A stretch of DNA of 64,000 bases from Methylotenera sp. (GCA_013141075.1 JABFRQ010000001.1:124001-188000), one strand, 5' to 3'. Positions 45,903 to 56,152 are shown, numbered from the stretch's first letter. The notes: generated by a model from the letters alone, not told the origin. Numbers and translations: made by a program.

Positions 45903-47807
45903 TTATTCTAGCGCTGGCAAGGCTTCTAACAGCTCGTGCAGCTCTAGCCAACGCTCTTCTGCCACTTCTATTTGATTTGCCAATTCAGCTTGTTTTTTCA
46001 GCAAGTTTTGTAGCTCAGTTTTATCGGCCGCGGTGTAAAGCTCGCTCTCGTTTAAGCGGTCATCACACACTTTTTTGTCCGTTTGCCATTTTTCAACATT
46101 GAGTTCTAGCTGTTCAAGCTCTTTCAATAGCGGCCTGCGCTCTAGTATTCTGGCTTGGCGCTCCACCTTGTTTGCGGCCCGATCATTCTTGTTTGGCTTA
46201 TCATCCGCAACAGTTTGCGTTGCTTGTTTTTCTTTTAAACGCTGCTCAGCCAACCATTGGCTATATCCTTCTAAATCGCTATCAAACGGCTCGGCTTTAC
46301 CATCAGCGACTAAAATAAATTCATCGCAAGTGGCGCGGAGTAAGGCTCTATCGTGCGAAACTAAAATCACGCCGCCTTCATAATCTTGCAACGCCAGCGT
46401 AAGCGCGTGGCGCATTTCAAGGTCTAAATGGTTAGTTGGCTCATCAAGCAACAGCAAATTTGGGCGTGTCCAAATGAGCAATGCCAAGGCTAAACGCGAT
46501 TTTTCACCGCCTGAGAAATTCTCGCAAGGGCTGCGCGCCATGTCGCCCCTAAAATCAAAGCCCCCAAGGTAGTTCATATGTTCTTGCTCACGAGTAAGCG
46601 GGTCTAGCTTCATCATGTGCTGCAAGGGCGATTCGTCTGGGCGCAGCTGTTCAAGCTGGTGCTGGGCAAAATAACCGATGTTTAAATCTTTGCCCGTCAC
46701 ACGTTTGCCACTTAAAGGCTGCAATTCATTGGCGAGTAATTTAATGAGCGTGGTTTTACCCGCACCGTTGCGACCTAGTAAGCCAATGCGCTCGCCTGGA
46801 CGTATGGCCAGCACAATATTTTTAATGAGCGCAACGTTGTTATAGCCAACACTCATGTCATCGAGCACTAGCAAAGGGTCAGGGGCTGCAAGTGGCGCTC
46901 TAAACTCAAAATTAAATTGTGAATCTACATGCGCGGCAGAAATCATCTCCATGCGCTCAAGCGCTTTAATGCGGCTTTGCGCTTGCCGAGCTTTAGTAGC
47001 TTGCGCACGAAAGCGGTCAATATAACTATGTAAATGACTCACCTTGCGTTGCTGCTTTTCAAACATAGCTTGTTGTAGCGCTAGTTTCTCAGCACGTTGG
47101 CGCTCAAAATCTGAATAGCCTCCCTTGTAAAGGGTAAGCGTTTGCTGCTCAATATGGGCAATGTGGTTGACGATAGCATCTAAAAAATCTCTATCGTGTG
47201 AAATAAGCAGCAGCGTGCCACGGTAGCTTTGTAGCCAGCCTTCTAGCCAAATCACAGCATCTAAATCTAAATGGTTGGTGGGCTCATCTAGCAACAATAA
47301 GTCTGAACGGCACATCAACGCACGCGCTAAATTTAAGCGCACGCGCCAACCGCCAGAGAAGGTTGAAACAGACTGTTGCAAGTTCGCTTGACTGAAGCCT
47401 AAACCACTCAGTAGCTCCGCCGCACGGGCTTTGGCGCTGTAGCCATCAATATCCATTAAGCGGTGGTGCAGCTCGGCGATAAGCTCGCCTTTGTAGTTCA
47501 CTTCAGCATCTGCCAATGCGGCTTCAATATTACGTAACTCAACATCGCCATCTAACACAAACTCAATGGCGGGCATCGCCAAAGCTGGTGTTTCTTGCGC
47601 TACGTGGGCGATTACCCAAGTGGCTGGCATTTCTAAATCGCCAGATTCCACTTGCATTTCACCGCGCAATAAAGCAAAGAGTGAAGATTTACCCGCGCCA
47701 TTTGCACCTGTTAAGCCAACTTTATGACCTGGGTGCAGTTGTAAAGAAGCCCCTTGAATGAGTACTTTTAAGCCGCGAGTTAGGGTAAGTTGTTTAAATT
47801 GAATCAA
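45903..47807 (-). CDS. yheS: ABC-F ATPase, YheS type
   Basis: The 634-residue product has two ABC domains in one chain without membrane segments, the ABC-F type. Walker A motifs are GANGAGKSS (residues about 34-42) and GRNGAGKTTL; signatures are FSGGWRVRLNLARAL and FSGGEKSRLALALL; Walker B sites are LLLLDEPTNHLDLDAV and LLLLDEPTNHLDLEMR. Between them is the P-site tRNA interaction linker (RAEKLALQQAMFEKQQRKVSHLHSYIDRFRAQATKARQAQSRIKALERM). A long charged coiled coil forms the C-terminus. The N-terminal region follows YheS of E. coli closely. ABC-F proteins act at the ribosome E-site to relieve translation stalls. It is divergent from yhdP. Confidence 0.92.
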   Translation of the reverse strand: MIQFKQLTLTRGLKVLIQGASLQLHPGHKVGLTGANGAGKSSLFALLRGEMQVESGDLEMPATWVIAHVAQETPALAMPAIEFVLDGDVELRNIEAALADAEVNYKGELIAELHHRLMDIDGYSAKARAAELLSGLGFSQANLQQSVSTFSGGWRVRLNLARALMCRSDLLLLDEPTNHLDLDAVIWLEGWLQSYRGTLLLISHDRDFLDAIVNHIAHIEQQTLTLYKGGYSDFERQRAEKLALQQAMFEKQQRKVSHLHSYIDRFRAQATKARQAQSRIKALERMEMISAAHVDSQFNFEFRAPLAAPDPLLVLDDMSVGYNNVALIKNIVLAIRPGERIGLLGRNGAGKTTLIKLLANELQPLSGKRVTGKDLNIGYFAQHQLEQLRPDESPLQHMMKLDPLTREQEHMNYLGGFDFRGDMARSPCENFSGGEKSRLALALLIWTRPNLLLLDEPTNHLDLEMRHALTLALQDYEGGVILVSHDRALLRATCDEFILVADGKAEPFDSDLEGYSQWLAEQRLKEKQATQTVADDKPNKNDRAANKVERQARILERRPLLKELEQLELNVEKWQTDKKVCDDRLNESELYTAADKTELQNLLKKQAELANQIEVAEERWLELHELLEALPALE

Positions 47808-48022
47808 GGGAATGCCAGTAAATAAAAATGCTGGTCAACCAAGATTGACCAAAAACGCTATTCTAATGGATTAGCGCAATACTATTTACAACTTTTTAGC
47901 ACTGCAAGACTCTTAGCTAATCATTAGAACTTATTATCAGTGCGTGACTTATTGCAGTAAAATGATAGTTGTAAGTATTCGACCGCATAGCGCATATATT
48001 AAAAAAAGCTCAAACTTATCTA

Positions 48023-51000
48023 ATGGTTAAAAAATCTTTGTCACTGATTTATCGCATCGCGCTTTGGCTGATTAGCTTTATCGCTATTGTTGTGCTGCTT
48101 GCAGCGCTTATTATTCAGTTTTATGTGTTTCCCAATATTGACCAATATAAAAATAAAATTGCAGATTACGCTAGCAAAGAGGCTAAGCAAAAAGTAGTTA
48201 TCGGTAATATTAAAGCAGGTTGGCAAAATTTCGATCCGCATTTATCAATCGCTAATATTGATATTTATGATGCGCAAAACCGCCCAGCTTTGCAGCTTAA
48301 AAATACAGATGCGTCTTTTTCATGGTTAAGTATTCCACTCTTGGAGCCGCGCCTCGCCAGCTTTACTATTCGCGCCCCAGAGCTCACCATTCGACGTGAT
48401 GCAAAGGGTGATATTTTTGTGGCTGGCATGAGTACAGAGGGGCAATCTAAGCCCGATTTAGCTAACTGGCTACTACGTCAAAGTAAATTTGAAGTGCTAA
48501 ACGCCAAAGTTATTTGGTTAGACGAAATGCGCAACGCGCCCGCATTAAGCCTAGACAAGCTCAACTTGCAAGTATCAAGCCCACCGTGGAAAAGCCTGCT
48601 TAAAAATCACCGAATTACGGTTAGTGCGCTACCATCAATTGGTACAAGTGAACCTATTGTTGTGAATGCTGATGTGTATGGCAACGATGTTAGCCAAATT
48701 GCTCAATGGAGTGGCAGTGTAGAAGCACAATTAAAAAATGCGGATATTGCGGCTTTTAAGCCGTGGGTAGATTACACAAGATTCACGCAGCCGATTAACG
48801 TGCAATCAGGCATTGGCAGCGCTAACGTAAAAGTGCAATTTGCAAAGCAACAAGTGCAGTCAATCACTAGCAAGGTCACGTTAAATAATGTGCAAATACA
48901 ACTTAAATCCAATGCAGAGCCCATGTTGTTAAATACACTTGCAGGTGATTTAAGTTGGAAAAACACAAAGTCAGCGCAAACTTTTAATGTTGAGCATTTA
49001 ACCCTTAACACTGGCAACGGCTTGAATTTACAAGAGGCTTCAGGAAGCTATGTGGAAGATTTAAAAGGTGAAAAATCACTCAACGTTCAATTAGCTCATG
49101 TAGATTTAGCATCAGTAAAACCATATTTAGTACAATTACCATTACCCGCAGATACTTTGCAAAAAATCATAGGGTTATCACCTGCTGGTAAGTTAGATGG
49201 CTTAACCATGCAGTGGAAAGGCAACGCCACCACTACAAAAACTTACTTACTTAACACCAAATTTAATGGCTTGGGCATTGGCTCACATGAAAAAATACCT
49301 GGGTTTAGCAATTTAACAGGCGAAATTAAAGCCAATCAAAATAATGGGAAAATCACGCTTAATTCAAAAAATGTCGCACTAGATTTTAAAACTATTTTAC
49401 GCTGGCCGATTCCTGCAGACACGCTAGATGGCGATATTGCTTGGGAGATTAGCGATAAAGCAACAAAAATTCATACTGATAATTTATCAATCAGCAGCCC
49501 ACATTTGGCAGGCATGGTAAACGCAAGTTATTTGATCGATGGCAACAAAGGTGGCCTGCTAGATTTAAAAGGAAAATTTGGCAAAGCTAATGCCAAGTTT
49601 GCCACATTTTATTACCCTACTATGCTAGGTAAAACCACGCTACACTGGCTAGACACTTCAATACTAGCCGGGCGAGCAGAAGACATTAACTTGATAGTAA
49701 AAGGTCGTTTGGCTGATTTTCCATATGTAAATAGTCAAAATAAATTAGATAGCAAGCTAGGCTTATTTAGAGTTACCGCAAAAGTAAGTGATAGTTTATT
49801 AGAATACGGCGCGGACTGGCCAGTGATTGAAGGCCTAGGGTTAGATTTGCTATTTGAAGGCAAACGCATGGAGCTTAACGCCAATGCAGGGCATATTTTT
49901 GGCAACCAAATCATAAAAAGCAAAACAACTATCGCGCAATTAGATGCTGATTCACCCATGCTAATCATTGATAGTGAACTACAAGGCTCTGTCGAAGAAG
50001 GTATCAAATTTGTGAATAAAAGCCCAGTGCGTGAAGTCACACAAGGCTTTACTGAAGATTTAAAAACCAGCGGGCAAGGCAAGCTGGCGCTAGGTTTAAT
50101 CATCCCCATGCAAAATTTAGAAGCCGCAAAATACAAAGGTGCTTACCAAATTATAGATGGCAGCATGGCGGCACAAAGTATTCCGATACTTACGCGTATC
50201 AATGGTTTGCTTGAGTTTACAGAAAGCAACTTAACCGCAAAAAACATTAACGCTATGGCTTTTGGCTCGCCAGCGGTAATAAGCCTAAATACTGGTAAAG
50301 ATATTAGCAATAATCAAACCAAAATTCTCGTAACGGCCAAAGGAAAAATGAATGATGCTGGCATTAAACAAATGCTACTTGAACAAGGCGCAGATAATGT
50401 GTCTTTAGCAAAAGCCGCCAATTACTTAACGGGTAGCGCAGATTGGCTGGCCGACATTACCATTCAAAAACCTGTCGTGAATATTGATATTCGTTCTGAC
50501 TTGGTTGGTTTAAGCTCTACGCTACCTATTCCGTTTAACAAAAGCGCGAGTGAGCGTTTAAATTTACGTATTATTAAAAAGCAAGAGCCCAGCAAAGACA
50601 CCATTAGCGTTAACTTGGGCAATAAACTTGCCGCAAAAATTGCGCGTGCAGGGGACAATGAAAAACTTCTGTTTGATCGCGGTAGCATTCGCTTTAATAC
50701 AGGTGCACCTGCAGCAAATTCGAGTGAATTAAACAGCAATCTTGAGCTTGGCAACGCTAAAGGCCTGCAAGTTTATGGCAATGTAGATTATCTGAACGTC
50801 GACGCGTGGCGCACTGTTTTACTTGAACTTACTGATGCAAAGTCAGCAAATAAAACATCGCAAGAACCCACGTTGCCAATACAAAAAATTGCGCTCAAAA
50901 TAAATACACTAGATATTTTTGATAGGCGCATCAATCAATTAAAAATATCGCACAGCGCTGATAAAGATGGCTTACGCGCAAACATACAAAGCCGAGAAAT

Positions 51001-51985
51001 TACAGGCGATGTGCAATGGATAAGTGAAAATAACGGTAAGCTGATTGCGCGCTTAAGCAATTTAACCGTGCCTGAAGCTGCGCCAAATAACGCTAGCGCC
51101 AATACGCAAGAATCTAACCAAACCAGTTTTAAAAAATTGGAGCAAGATTACCCAATATTAGACATTACCGCTGATAATTTTAGCTTTAATAAGAAAAATT
51201 TTGGCGCTTTGGCGCTCATCGCCTACCCACAAAATGACAACTGGAATATTGAAAAGCTTAAGCTCACCACCGCTGATAGCGTAATCAACGCTGAAGGGCA
51301 ATGGAATAACTGGGTTAAAAATCCTAATACCTATTTAAACATTACATGGGACATTAAAAATCTAGGAAAAACGCTCAATGGCATTGGCTATCCAGACACC
51401 ATTAAAGGCGGCGCAGGCACACTCACAGGTCAACTACAATGGCCTGGCAGCCCGCATGAATTTAACCCAACTGGTCTAAACGGAGACTTTCAACTTAATC
51501 TTAAAAAAGGCCAGATTTTGAAAGTGCAACCTGGCGTTGGCAGGCTACTAGGCTTATTAAGTTTACAAAGTTTGCCGCGCCGTTTAACCTTAGATTTTAG
51601 AGATTTATTCAGCAATGGGTTTGCTTTTGATAAAATTAGCGGGGCTGCTAAAGTGGAGCGCGGTGTGATGCGCAGTGATAACTTTGAAATGTCTGGCCCT
51701 GCGGCTGATGTGCTTATTAAAGGTGAGACCAATTTACAAAAAGAAACACAGCACTTAACTGTAAAAGTCATGCCACATGTAAGCGATAGTCTCTCACTCG
51801 CAGCATTAGCTGGTGGGCCATTGGCTGGCGCCATTGCATTTTTAGCACAAAAAATATTAAGGGATCCGCTCAATAAAATTGCCTCAAGTGAATATGAAAT
51901 TGTGGGCACTTGGGATAACCCGCAAGAAGTGAATGCAGAAAAAAGCAACGCAGATGCAAATAAAAAATCTATTCTCAACCAGTAA
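48023..51985 (+). CDS. yhdP: YhdP, AsmA-like phospholipid transport protein
   Basis: The 1320-residue product has one N-terminal membrane helix (residues about 13-35, LWLISFIAIVVLLAALIIQFYVF), then long stretches of repeated short amphipathic beta-strands of the AsmA/YhdP type (TFTIRAPELTIRRDAKGD, NVQLAHVDLASVKPYLVQLPL) and a C-terminal helical end. The C-terminal part, with RRLTLDFRDLFSNGFAFDKISGAAKVERGVMRSDNFEMSGPAADVLIKGETNL, is the conserved AsmA-like C-domain. E. coli YhdP has about 1266 residues. It moves phospholipid from inner to outer membrane in a long hydrophobic groove. Neighbours nit-amidase and tldD follow, as in enterobacteria, where yhdP and tldD are adjacent. Confidence 0.93.
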   Translation: MVKKSLSLIYRIALWLISFIAIVVLLAALIIQFYVFPNIDQYKNKIADYASKEAKQKVVIGNIKAGWQNFDPHLSIANIDIYDAQNRPALQLKNTDASFSWLSIPLLEPRLASFTIRAPELTIRRDAKGDIFVAGMSTEGQSKPDLANWLLRQSKFEVLNAKVIWLDEMRNAPALSLDKLNLQVSSPPWKSLLKNHRITVSALPSIGTSEPIVVNADVYGNDVSQIAQWSGSVEAQLKNADIAAFKPWVDYTRFTQPINVQSGIGSANVKVQFAKQQVQSITSKVTLNNVQIQLKSNAEPMLLNTLAGDLSWKNTKSAQTFNVEHLTLNTGNGLNLQEASGSYVEDLKGEKSLNVQLAHVDLASVKPYLVQLPLPADTLQKIIGLSPAGKLDGLTMQWKGNATTTKTYLLNTKFNGLGIGSHEKIPGFSNLTGEIKANQNNGKITLNSKNVALDFKTILRWPIPADTLDGDIAWEISDKATKIHTDNLSISSPHLAGMVNASYLIDGNKGGLLDLKGKFGKANAKFATFYYPTMLGKTTLHWLDTSILAGRAEDINLIVKGRLADFPYVNSQNKLDSKLGLFRVTAKVSDSLLEYGADWPVIEGLGLDLLFEGKRMELNANAGHIFGNQIIKSKTTIAQLDADSPMLIIDSELQGSVEEGIKFVNKSPVREVTQGFTEDLKTSGQGKLALGLIIPMQNLEAAKYKGAYQIIDGSMAAQSIPILTRINGLLEFTESNLTAKNINAMAFGSPAVISLNTGKDISNNQTKILVTAKGKMNDAGIKQMLLEQGADNVSLAKAANYLTGSADWLADITIQKPVVNIDIRSDLVGLSSTLPIPFNKSASERLNLRIIKKQEPSKDTISVNLGNKLAAKIARAGDNEKLLFDRGSIRFNTGAPAANSSELNSNLELGNAKGLQVYGNVDYLNVDAWRTVLLELTDAKSANKTSQEPTLPIQKIALKINTLDIFDRRINQLKISHSADKDGLRANIQSREITGDVQWISENNGKLIARLSNLTVPEAAPNNASANTQESNQTSFKKLEQDYPILDITADNFSFNKKNFGALALIAYPQNDNWNIEKLKLTTADSVINAEGQWNNWVKNPNTYLNITWDIKNLGKTLNGIGYPDTIKGGAGTLTGQLQWPGSPHEFNPTGLNGDFQLNLKKGQILKVQPGVGRLLGLLSLQSLPRRLTLDFRDLFSNGFAFDKISGAAKVERGVMRSDNFEMSGPAADVLIKGETNLQKETQHLTVKVMPHVSDSLSLAALAGGPLAGAIAFLAQKILRDPLNKIASSEYEIVGTWDNPQEVNAEKSNADANKKSILNQ

Positions 51986-52005
51986 ATTTGAATTTAACAC
52001 TAAAC

Positions 52006-52827
52006 ATGACCAAAAATACTCAAGAAATTACTAAAATTGCCGCCATTCAAATGGCATCAGGCCCTAATGTTTCTGCTAATTTAAATGAGGCAAAACGCTT
52101 AATTGAACTCGCTACCAGCCAAGGTGCAAAATTGGTTGTACTGCCAGAATACTTTGCCATTATGGGGCTAAAAGACACCGATAAAGTAGCAGTGCGCGAA
52201 GAAGAAGGTAGCGGCCAAATTCAAGATTTTTTAAGCAGCATCGCTAAAAAATACAAGATTTGGCTCATTGGCGGCACCGTGCCACTCGTGAGTAGTCAAG
52301 CCAACAAAGTGCGTAATAGCTGTTTGGTGTACGACGACACAGGCAAACAAGTCGCCCGCTATGACAAAATTCACTTATTCGGCCTAGATTTAGGCAACGA
52401 GCATTATCATGAAGAAACCACCATAGAAGCGGGCAATGCCGTTAAAGTAGTTGAAACGCCATTTGGTAAAATTGGTTTATCCGTTTGCTATGATTTGCGC
52501 TTTCCTGAGCTTTACCGCGCCATGGGTGAGGTAGATATTATTGTCGTGCCAGCCGCATTTACGGACACCACAGGCAAGGCTCATTGGGAAACATTAATCC
52601 GCGCACGTGCTATTGAAAACCTAAGCTATGTAATTGCCCCAGCACAGGGCGGCTACCATGTTTCAGGCCGCGAAACGCATGGTAACAGTATGATAGTTGA
52701 CCCGTGGGGAACAATTTTAGATAGACTACCACGCGGCTCAGGCGTTGTGATTGCAAATTTCAACCCCAAATACCAAGTAAGCTTACGCACTAGCTTGCCC
52801 GCGCTTAAACATAGAGTGATTAAATAA
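52006..52827 (+). CDS. Nitrilase-superfamily amidase (deaminated glutathione amidase-like)
   Basis: With ATG at 52006 the protein has about 273 residues; the frame is open to TTG at 51988 but the ATG is the better start. The catalytic triad of carbon-nitrogen hydrolases is present: E48 in LPEYF, K121 in YDKIHLFGLDL and C161 in SVCYDLRFPELYR. This pattern (YDKIHLFGLDL, RFPELYR, IVPAAFTDTTGKAHWETLIRARAIENLSYVIAPAQGG) fits the Nit1/deaminated-glutathione amidase subgroup best, an enzyme that clears a metabolic by-product. It starts 20 bases after yhdP and precedes tldD, as in many proteobacteria. Confidence 0.88.
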   Translation: MTKNTQEITKIAAIQMASGPNVSANLNEAKRLIELATSQGAKLVVLPEYFAIMGLKDTDKVAVREEEGSGQIQDFLSSIAKKYKIWLIGGTVPLVSSQANKVRNSCLVYDDTGKQVARYDKIHLFGLDLGNEHYHEETTIEAGNAVKVVETPFGKIGLSVCYDLRFPELYRAMGEVDIIVVPAAFTDTTGKAHWETLIRARAIENLSYVIAPAQGGYHVSGRETHGNSMIVDPWGTILDRLPRGSGVVIANFNPKYQVSLRTSLPALKHRVIK

Positions 52828-52854
52828 CGGCTTACTAAAACATTCAAAGCTGTC

Positions 52855-52874
52855 ATTCCGACGCTGGTCGGAAT
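52855..52874. repeat. Short palindrome, GTCATTCCGAC type
   Basis: ATTCCGAC (52855-52862) and GTCGGAAT (52867-52874) form a perfect 8-base inverted pair around a 4-base loop, preceded by TGTC. It sits in the 76-base gap between the amidase and tldD. Relative of 43135, with a shared outer ATTCC. Confidence 0.6.
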
Positions 52875-52903
52875 CTAGCGCCCTTAAAAGTCAGGACACA
52901 CAC

Positions 52904-54361
52904 ATGAGTAACGAAAACAAAGCGCTAGGCACACACTTTGAAATGGCCACCCAAGCCCTGTTAACGCCATCTAACCTAGATGTAGCTAAGCTGCAAAACG
53001 TGCTGGGCGATATGATGTCGCACAAAATTGATTACGCTGATTTGTATTTTCAATACAGCCGTAGTGAATCTTGGGGCTTAGAAGAAGGCCAAGTAAAATC
53101 TGGCAATTTCAGCATAGACCAAGGTGTGGGCGTGCGTGCTGTGAGTGGCGAAAAAACCGCTTTTGCATATTCTGACGACATTACTTTAAGTGCACTGCAA
53201 GAGGCCGCAAAAGCCACTAAAGCCATTGCCAGCTTAGGCGGCGAGCAAACGGCCAGCTCTGTAGTCAAACGCAATGCCTCGCCACTTTACTTGCCGCAAG
53301 ACCCAATTGCCAGTTTATCGGCAGAATCAAAAGTAAAACTGCTTGAACGTTTAGAAACTTTCGCCAGAAAACTAGATGCCCGCGTAACACAAGTAACCGC
53401 CTCAATTGCGGGTGAATATGAAGTGGTGATGGTCGCGCGCCATGACGGCGTAATGGCGGCCGATGTGCGCCCTTTGGTGCGCTTATCTATTAACGTAATT
53501 GCAGAAAGCAATGGTCGCCGCGAGCAAGGTTCTAGCGGTGGTGGCGGGCGCTTTGATTACAGCTACTTTACCGATGATGTGTTACAAGATTACGCGCAAA
53601 AAGCCGTTCACCAAGCCATTATCAACCTAGATGCACGCCCTGCCCCTGCTGGCAGCATGACTGTTGTGTTAGGCGCTGGCTGGCCTGGCATTTTGCTGCA
53701 CGAAGCCATCGGCCACGGCTTAGAAGGCGACTTTAACCGCAAAGGTAGCTCGGCTTTCAGCAACATGATAGGCCAACAAGTAGCCGCCAAAGGCATCACC
53801 ATTGTAGATGACGGCACCATTGCAGATAGGCGCGGCTCACTAAGCATGGACGATGAAGGCAACCCAACCAATAGAACCGTGCTGATTGAAGACGGCATTT
53901 TGCGCGGCTACATTCAAGACACACTCAACGCAAAGCTAATGAATATGCCCATTACAGGCAATGCAAGGCGTGAAAGCTACGCGCACATCCCCATGCCGCG
54001 CATGACCAACACCTACATGCTAAACGGCACAGTGCCACCTGAAGAAATTATAAAATCAGTTAAAAAAGGTTTATATGCCGCAAATTTTGGCGGTGGGCAA
54101 GTAGATATTACCAGTGGCAAATTCGTGTTCAGCGCATCTGAAGCCTACATGATTGAAGACGGCAAAATCACCTACCCCGTAAAAGGCGCAACGCTCATAG
54201 GCAACGGCCCAGAAGTACTTAAACGTGTGAGCATGATAGGCAACGACATGCAATTAGATAGCGGCGTAGGCACATGCGGCAAAGAAGGTCAAAGCGTGCC
54301 TGTGGGTGTGGGGCAACCAACGTTAAAAATTGATGCGCTAACGGTAGGTGGCACGGCTTAG
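52904..54361 (+). CDS. tldD: Metalloprotease TldD
   Basis: The 485-residue product is TldD, the zinc subunit of the TldD/TldE protease. The metal site is HEAIGHGLEGD (H-E-x-x-x-H). Other family blocks are IDYADLYFQYSRSESWGLEEGQVKSGNFSIDQGVGVRAVSGEKTAFAYSDDI, GSSGGGGRFDYSYFTDD, GILRGYIQDTLNAKLMNMPITGNARRESYAHIPMPRMTNTYM and QVDITSGKFVFSASEAYMIEDGKITYPVKGATLIGNGP. With TldE it degrades peptides, including unfolded leader peptides and the CcdA antitoxin in E. coli. The partner pmbA/tldE is not in the window. The next gene starts directly after its stop (54362). Confidence 0.95.
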   Translation: MSNENKALGTHFEMATQALLTPSNLDVAKLQNVLGDMMSHKIDYADLYFQYSRSESWGLEEGQVKSGNFSIDQGVGVRAVSGEKTAFAYSDDITLSALQEAAKATKAIASLGGEQTASSVVKRNASPLYLPQDPIASLSAESKVKLLERLETFARKLDARVTQVTASIAGEYEVVMVARHDGVMAADVRPLVRLSINVIAESNGRREQGSSGGGGRFDYSYFTDDVLQDYAQKAVHQAIINLDARPAPAGSMTVVLGAGWPGILLHEAIGHGLEGDFNRKGSSAFSNMIGQQVAAKGITIVDDGTIADRRGSLSMDDEGNPTNRTVLIEDGILRGYIQDTLNAKLMNMPITGNARRESYAHIPMPRMTNTYMLNGTVPPEEIIKSVKKGLYAANFGGGQVDITSGKFVFSASEAYMIEDGKITYPVKGATLIGNGPEVLKRVSMIGNDMQLDSGVGTCGKEGQSVPVGVGQPTLKIDALTVGGTA

Positions 54362-55309
54362 ATGGAAAATAAACCAGACACTATAGGTTCAGACAAAGAC
54401 GTTTCTATGAGCTGCCCTAAAGTTACGATGCACCAAGGTGGTGTAGCCTTGTCTCGCGTGGTTGCTGGAATGTGGCGCATGGGCGATTGGAGCATGAGTG
54501 TAAATGCACGCGTGCGCTTGATTGAGCAATGTATTGAAATGGGCGTTACCTCGTTTGACCATGCCGATATTTATGGCGATAGCTCAGTAGAAGCTCTATT
54601 TGGTGAAGCTTTGGCGAGTAGTGTCACCCTCAAAAAACAGCTGCAAATTATTACAAAATGCGGCATTAAACTCCCCACCCATACTGGCGGCATCAGGTCA
54701 CTTAAGCATTACAACTTGAGTGACCAATATATCAAGAAATCAGTTGATAACTCTTTACAAAAATTAGGGGTTGAGAAAATTGATTTACTGCTAATACACC
54801 GCCCTAGCCCACTCATGGATTTTGATGAAATGGCCGCTACATTTCAAGATATCCGCGCCAGTGGTAAGGTGCTGCACTTTGGCGTATCTAACTTTACGCA
54901 AACCCAATTTGCAGCGTTAAACCGACGCTTTCCATTAAGCACTAACCAAGTGGAATTTTCACCATTAAACCTAAATGCAATGAACGATGGCCTATTTGAA
55001 AGCCTACAAGACCTCAATATAGCGCCCATGATATGGTCAGCATTAGGTGGTGGATCGATTTTTAGCAACCATACGGCGCATATACAACGTATTCACCAAG
55101 CATTCACACAAGCAGGGCTATCAATGGGGCTATCGCCAGCAGGCGCTGTATATGCGTGGATTATGCGCCTGCCATGCAAACCCGTGGTATTAACTGGTAG
55201 TGGGCGTATACAAGCCATCGCAGAGGCAGTCACCGCTTCAAATGTGCAAATGGATGCATTGCAATGGTTTGAATTACTAGAAATAATCCGAGGACATGAA
55301 GTCGCTTGA
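54362..55309 (+). CDS. Aldo/keto reductase (YdhF-like)
   Basis: The 315-residue product is an NADPH-dependent aldo/keto reductase of the YdhF type. The active site residues are D-x-x-D-I-Y (DHADIYGDSSVEALFGEAL), K in ITKCGIK, and H in DLLLIHRPSPLMD; the strand order fits a (beta/alpha)8 barrel. The C-terminal NADP contact is VLTGSGRIQAIAEAV. It reduces carbonyls; substrate unknown. Its ATG lies immediately after the tldD stop codon, so the two genes are cotranscribed. A GGCCGCACGG-type link with tldD function is not known. Confidence 0.88.
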   Translation: MENKPDTIGSDKDVSMSCPKVTMHQGGVALSRVVAGMWRMGDWSMSVNARVRLIEQCIEMGVTSFDHADIYGDSSVEALFGEALASSVTLKKQLQIITKCGIKLPTHTGGIRSLKHYNLSDQYIKKSVDNSLQKLGVEKIDLLLIHRPSPLMDFDEMAATFQDIRASGKVLHFGVSNFTQTQFAALNRRFPLSTNQVEFSPLNLNAMNDGLFESLQDLNIAPMIWSALGGGSIFSNHTAHIQRIHQAFTQAGLSMGLSPAGAVYAWIMRLPCKPVVLTGSGRIQAIAEAVTASNVQMDALQWFELLEIIRGHEVA

Positions 55310-55462
55310 GTTAATGTAAAATTAAGCCTCTATTGTAATGAAGTTGACAAAGCTACTAGTAGGCGGCAAAGCTTAATCATAATTTATGAATGACCGATTA
55401 AACTTTAATGGTAAAACAGTCAACATGCAGTATTTACTAGCGCTTATTATCAGGTAACTCAA

Positions 55463-56152
55463 TTGGATAAATACACCTACCTACTCATCTCCGCCATGTT
55501 AGCTGTCATATGGCTTGCTATCATTTTCGCTAGAAACGATTTAAAAAAACGCATTATTAAAGCCAGTATCGCAGGCGGTTTTGTGGGTGTAATCGTCGAG
55601 TTTTGGTATTACCAAGATTACTGGCGGCCACCTACGGTTTTTAACACAGCTATCATTTCTGTTGAAGATTTTCTATTCGGCTTTTTCATTACAGGCATTG
55701 TAGTTTCTATTTTTGATGCAATTTTTACTGAAAGTCGCGTTTTAAATGAAAAGCGCAGGGTAAAGTTTTTTGGCTGTTTATTTTTAATTGCTCTTACTAA
55801 TTTTGCAATTTTCAGCACACTATTAGGTTTTAACTCGATCATAGTGAGCACAATCTCATTTATCGTTTTCACCGTTATCATCCTTATATTAAGAAAAGAC
55901 CTGTTCATTCCCGCCATTATGTCTGGCATTTTAACGCTAGCAGTAATTACACCTATTTACGCTGTTTTATTTAATGTAATTTCACCTAATTTTTGGAATC
56001 AATACTGGCTACTTGCAAATACCAAGTTTGGATTAACTGTACTGGGTAATATTCCAGTTACAGAATTAGTGTGGTATTTTTTATGGGGTTGTTTTGGTGG
56101 TGTTGCATATGATTTTGCTGGGGGTTATACAAAAATAAGTAAATTCAAATAG
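55463..56152 (+). CDS. Multi-pass membrane protein, lycopene-cyclase-domain-like
   Basis: The frame has TTG at 55463 as its likely start (AGG nine bases upstream); the product has about 229 residues and six to seven hydrophobic helices. Two acidic segments, ISVEDFLFGFFITG (about residue 66) and IPVTELVWYFLWGCFGG (about 199), sit in helices as in the CrtYc/CrtYd-type lycopene cyclase domain (where P-x-E-E/D motifs are catalytic), with the same spacing style. The resemblance is distant and the second motif lacks the tandem acid. It may be a cyclase-like enzyme of isoprenoid lipids or just a fold relative. No carotenoid gene is nearby, and I see no isoprenoid neighbours. Confidence 0.65.
   Translation: MDKYTYLLISAMLAVIWLAIIFARNDLKKRIIKASIAGGFVGVIVEFWYYQDYWRPPTVFNTAIISVEDFLFGFFITGIVVSIFDAIFTESRVLNEKRRVKFFGCLFLIALTNFAIFSTLLGFNSIIVSTISFIVFTVIILILRKDLFIPAIMSGILTLAVITPIYAVLFNVISPNFWNQYWLLANTKFGLTVLGNIPVTELVWYFLWGCFGGVAYDFAGGYTKISKFK

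Noticed and set aside
51988-52005. TTG start for the nitrilase-family gene
   Set aside because: ATG at 52006 gives the normal family N-terminus, and the extra residues are unremarkable.
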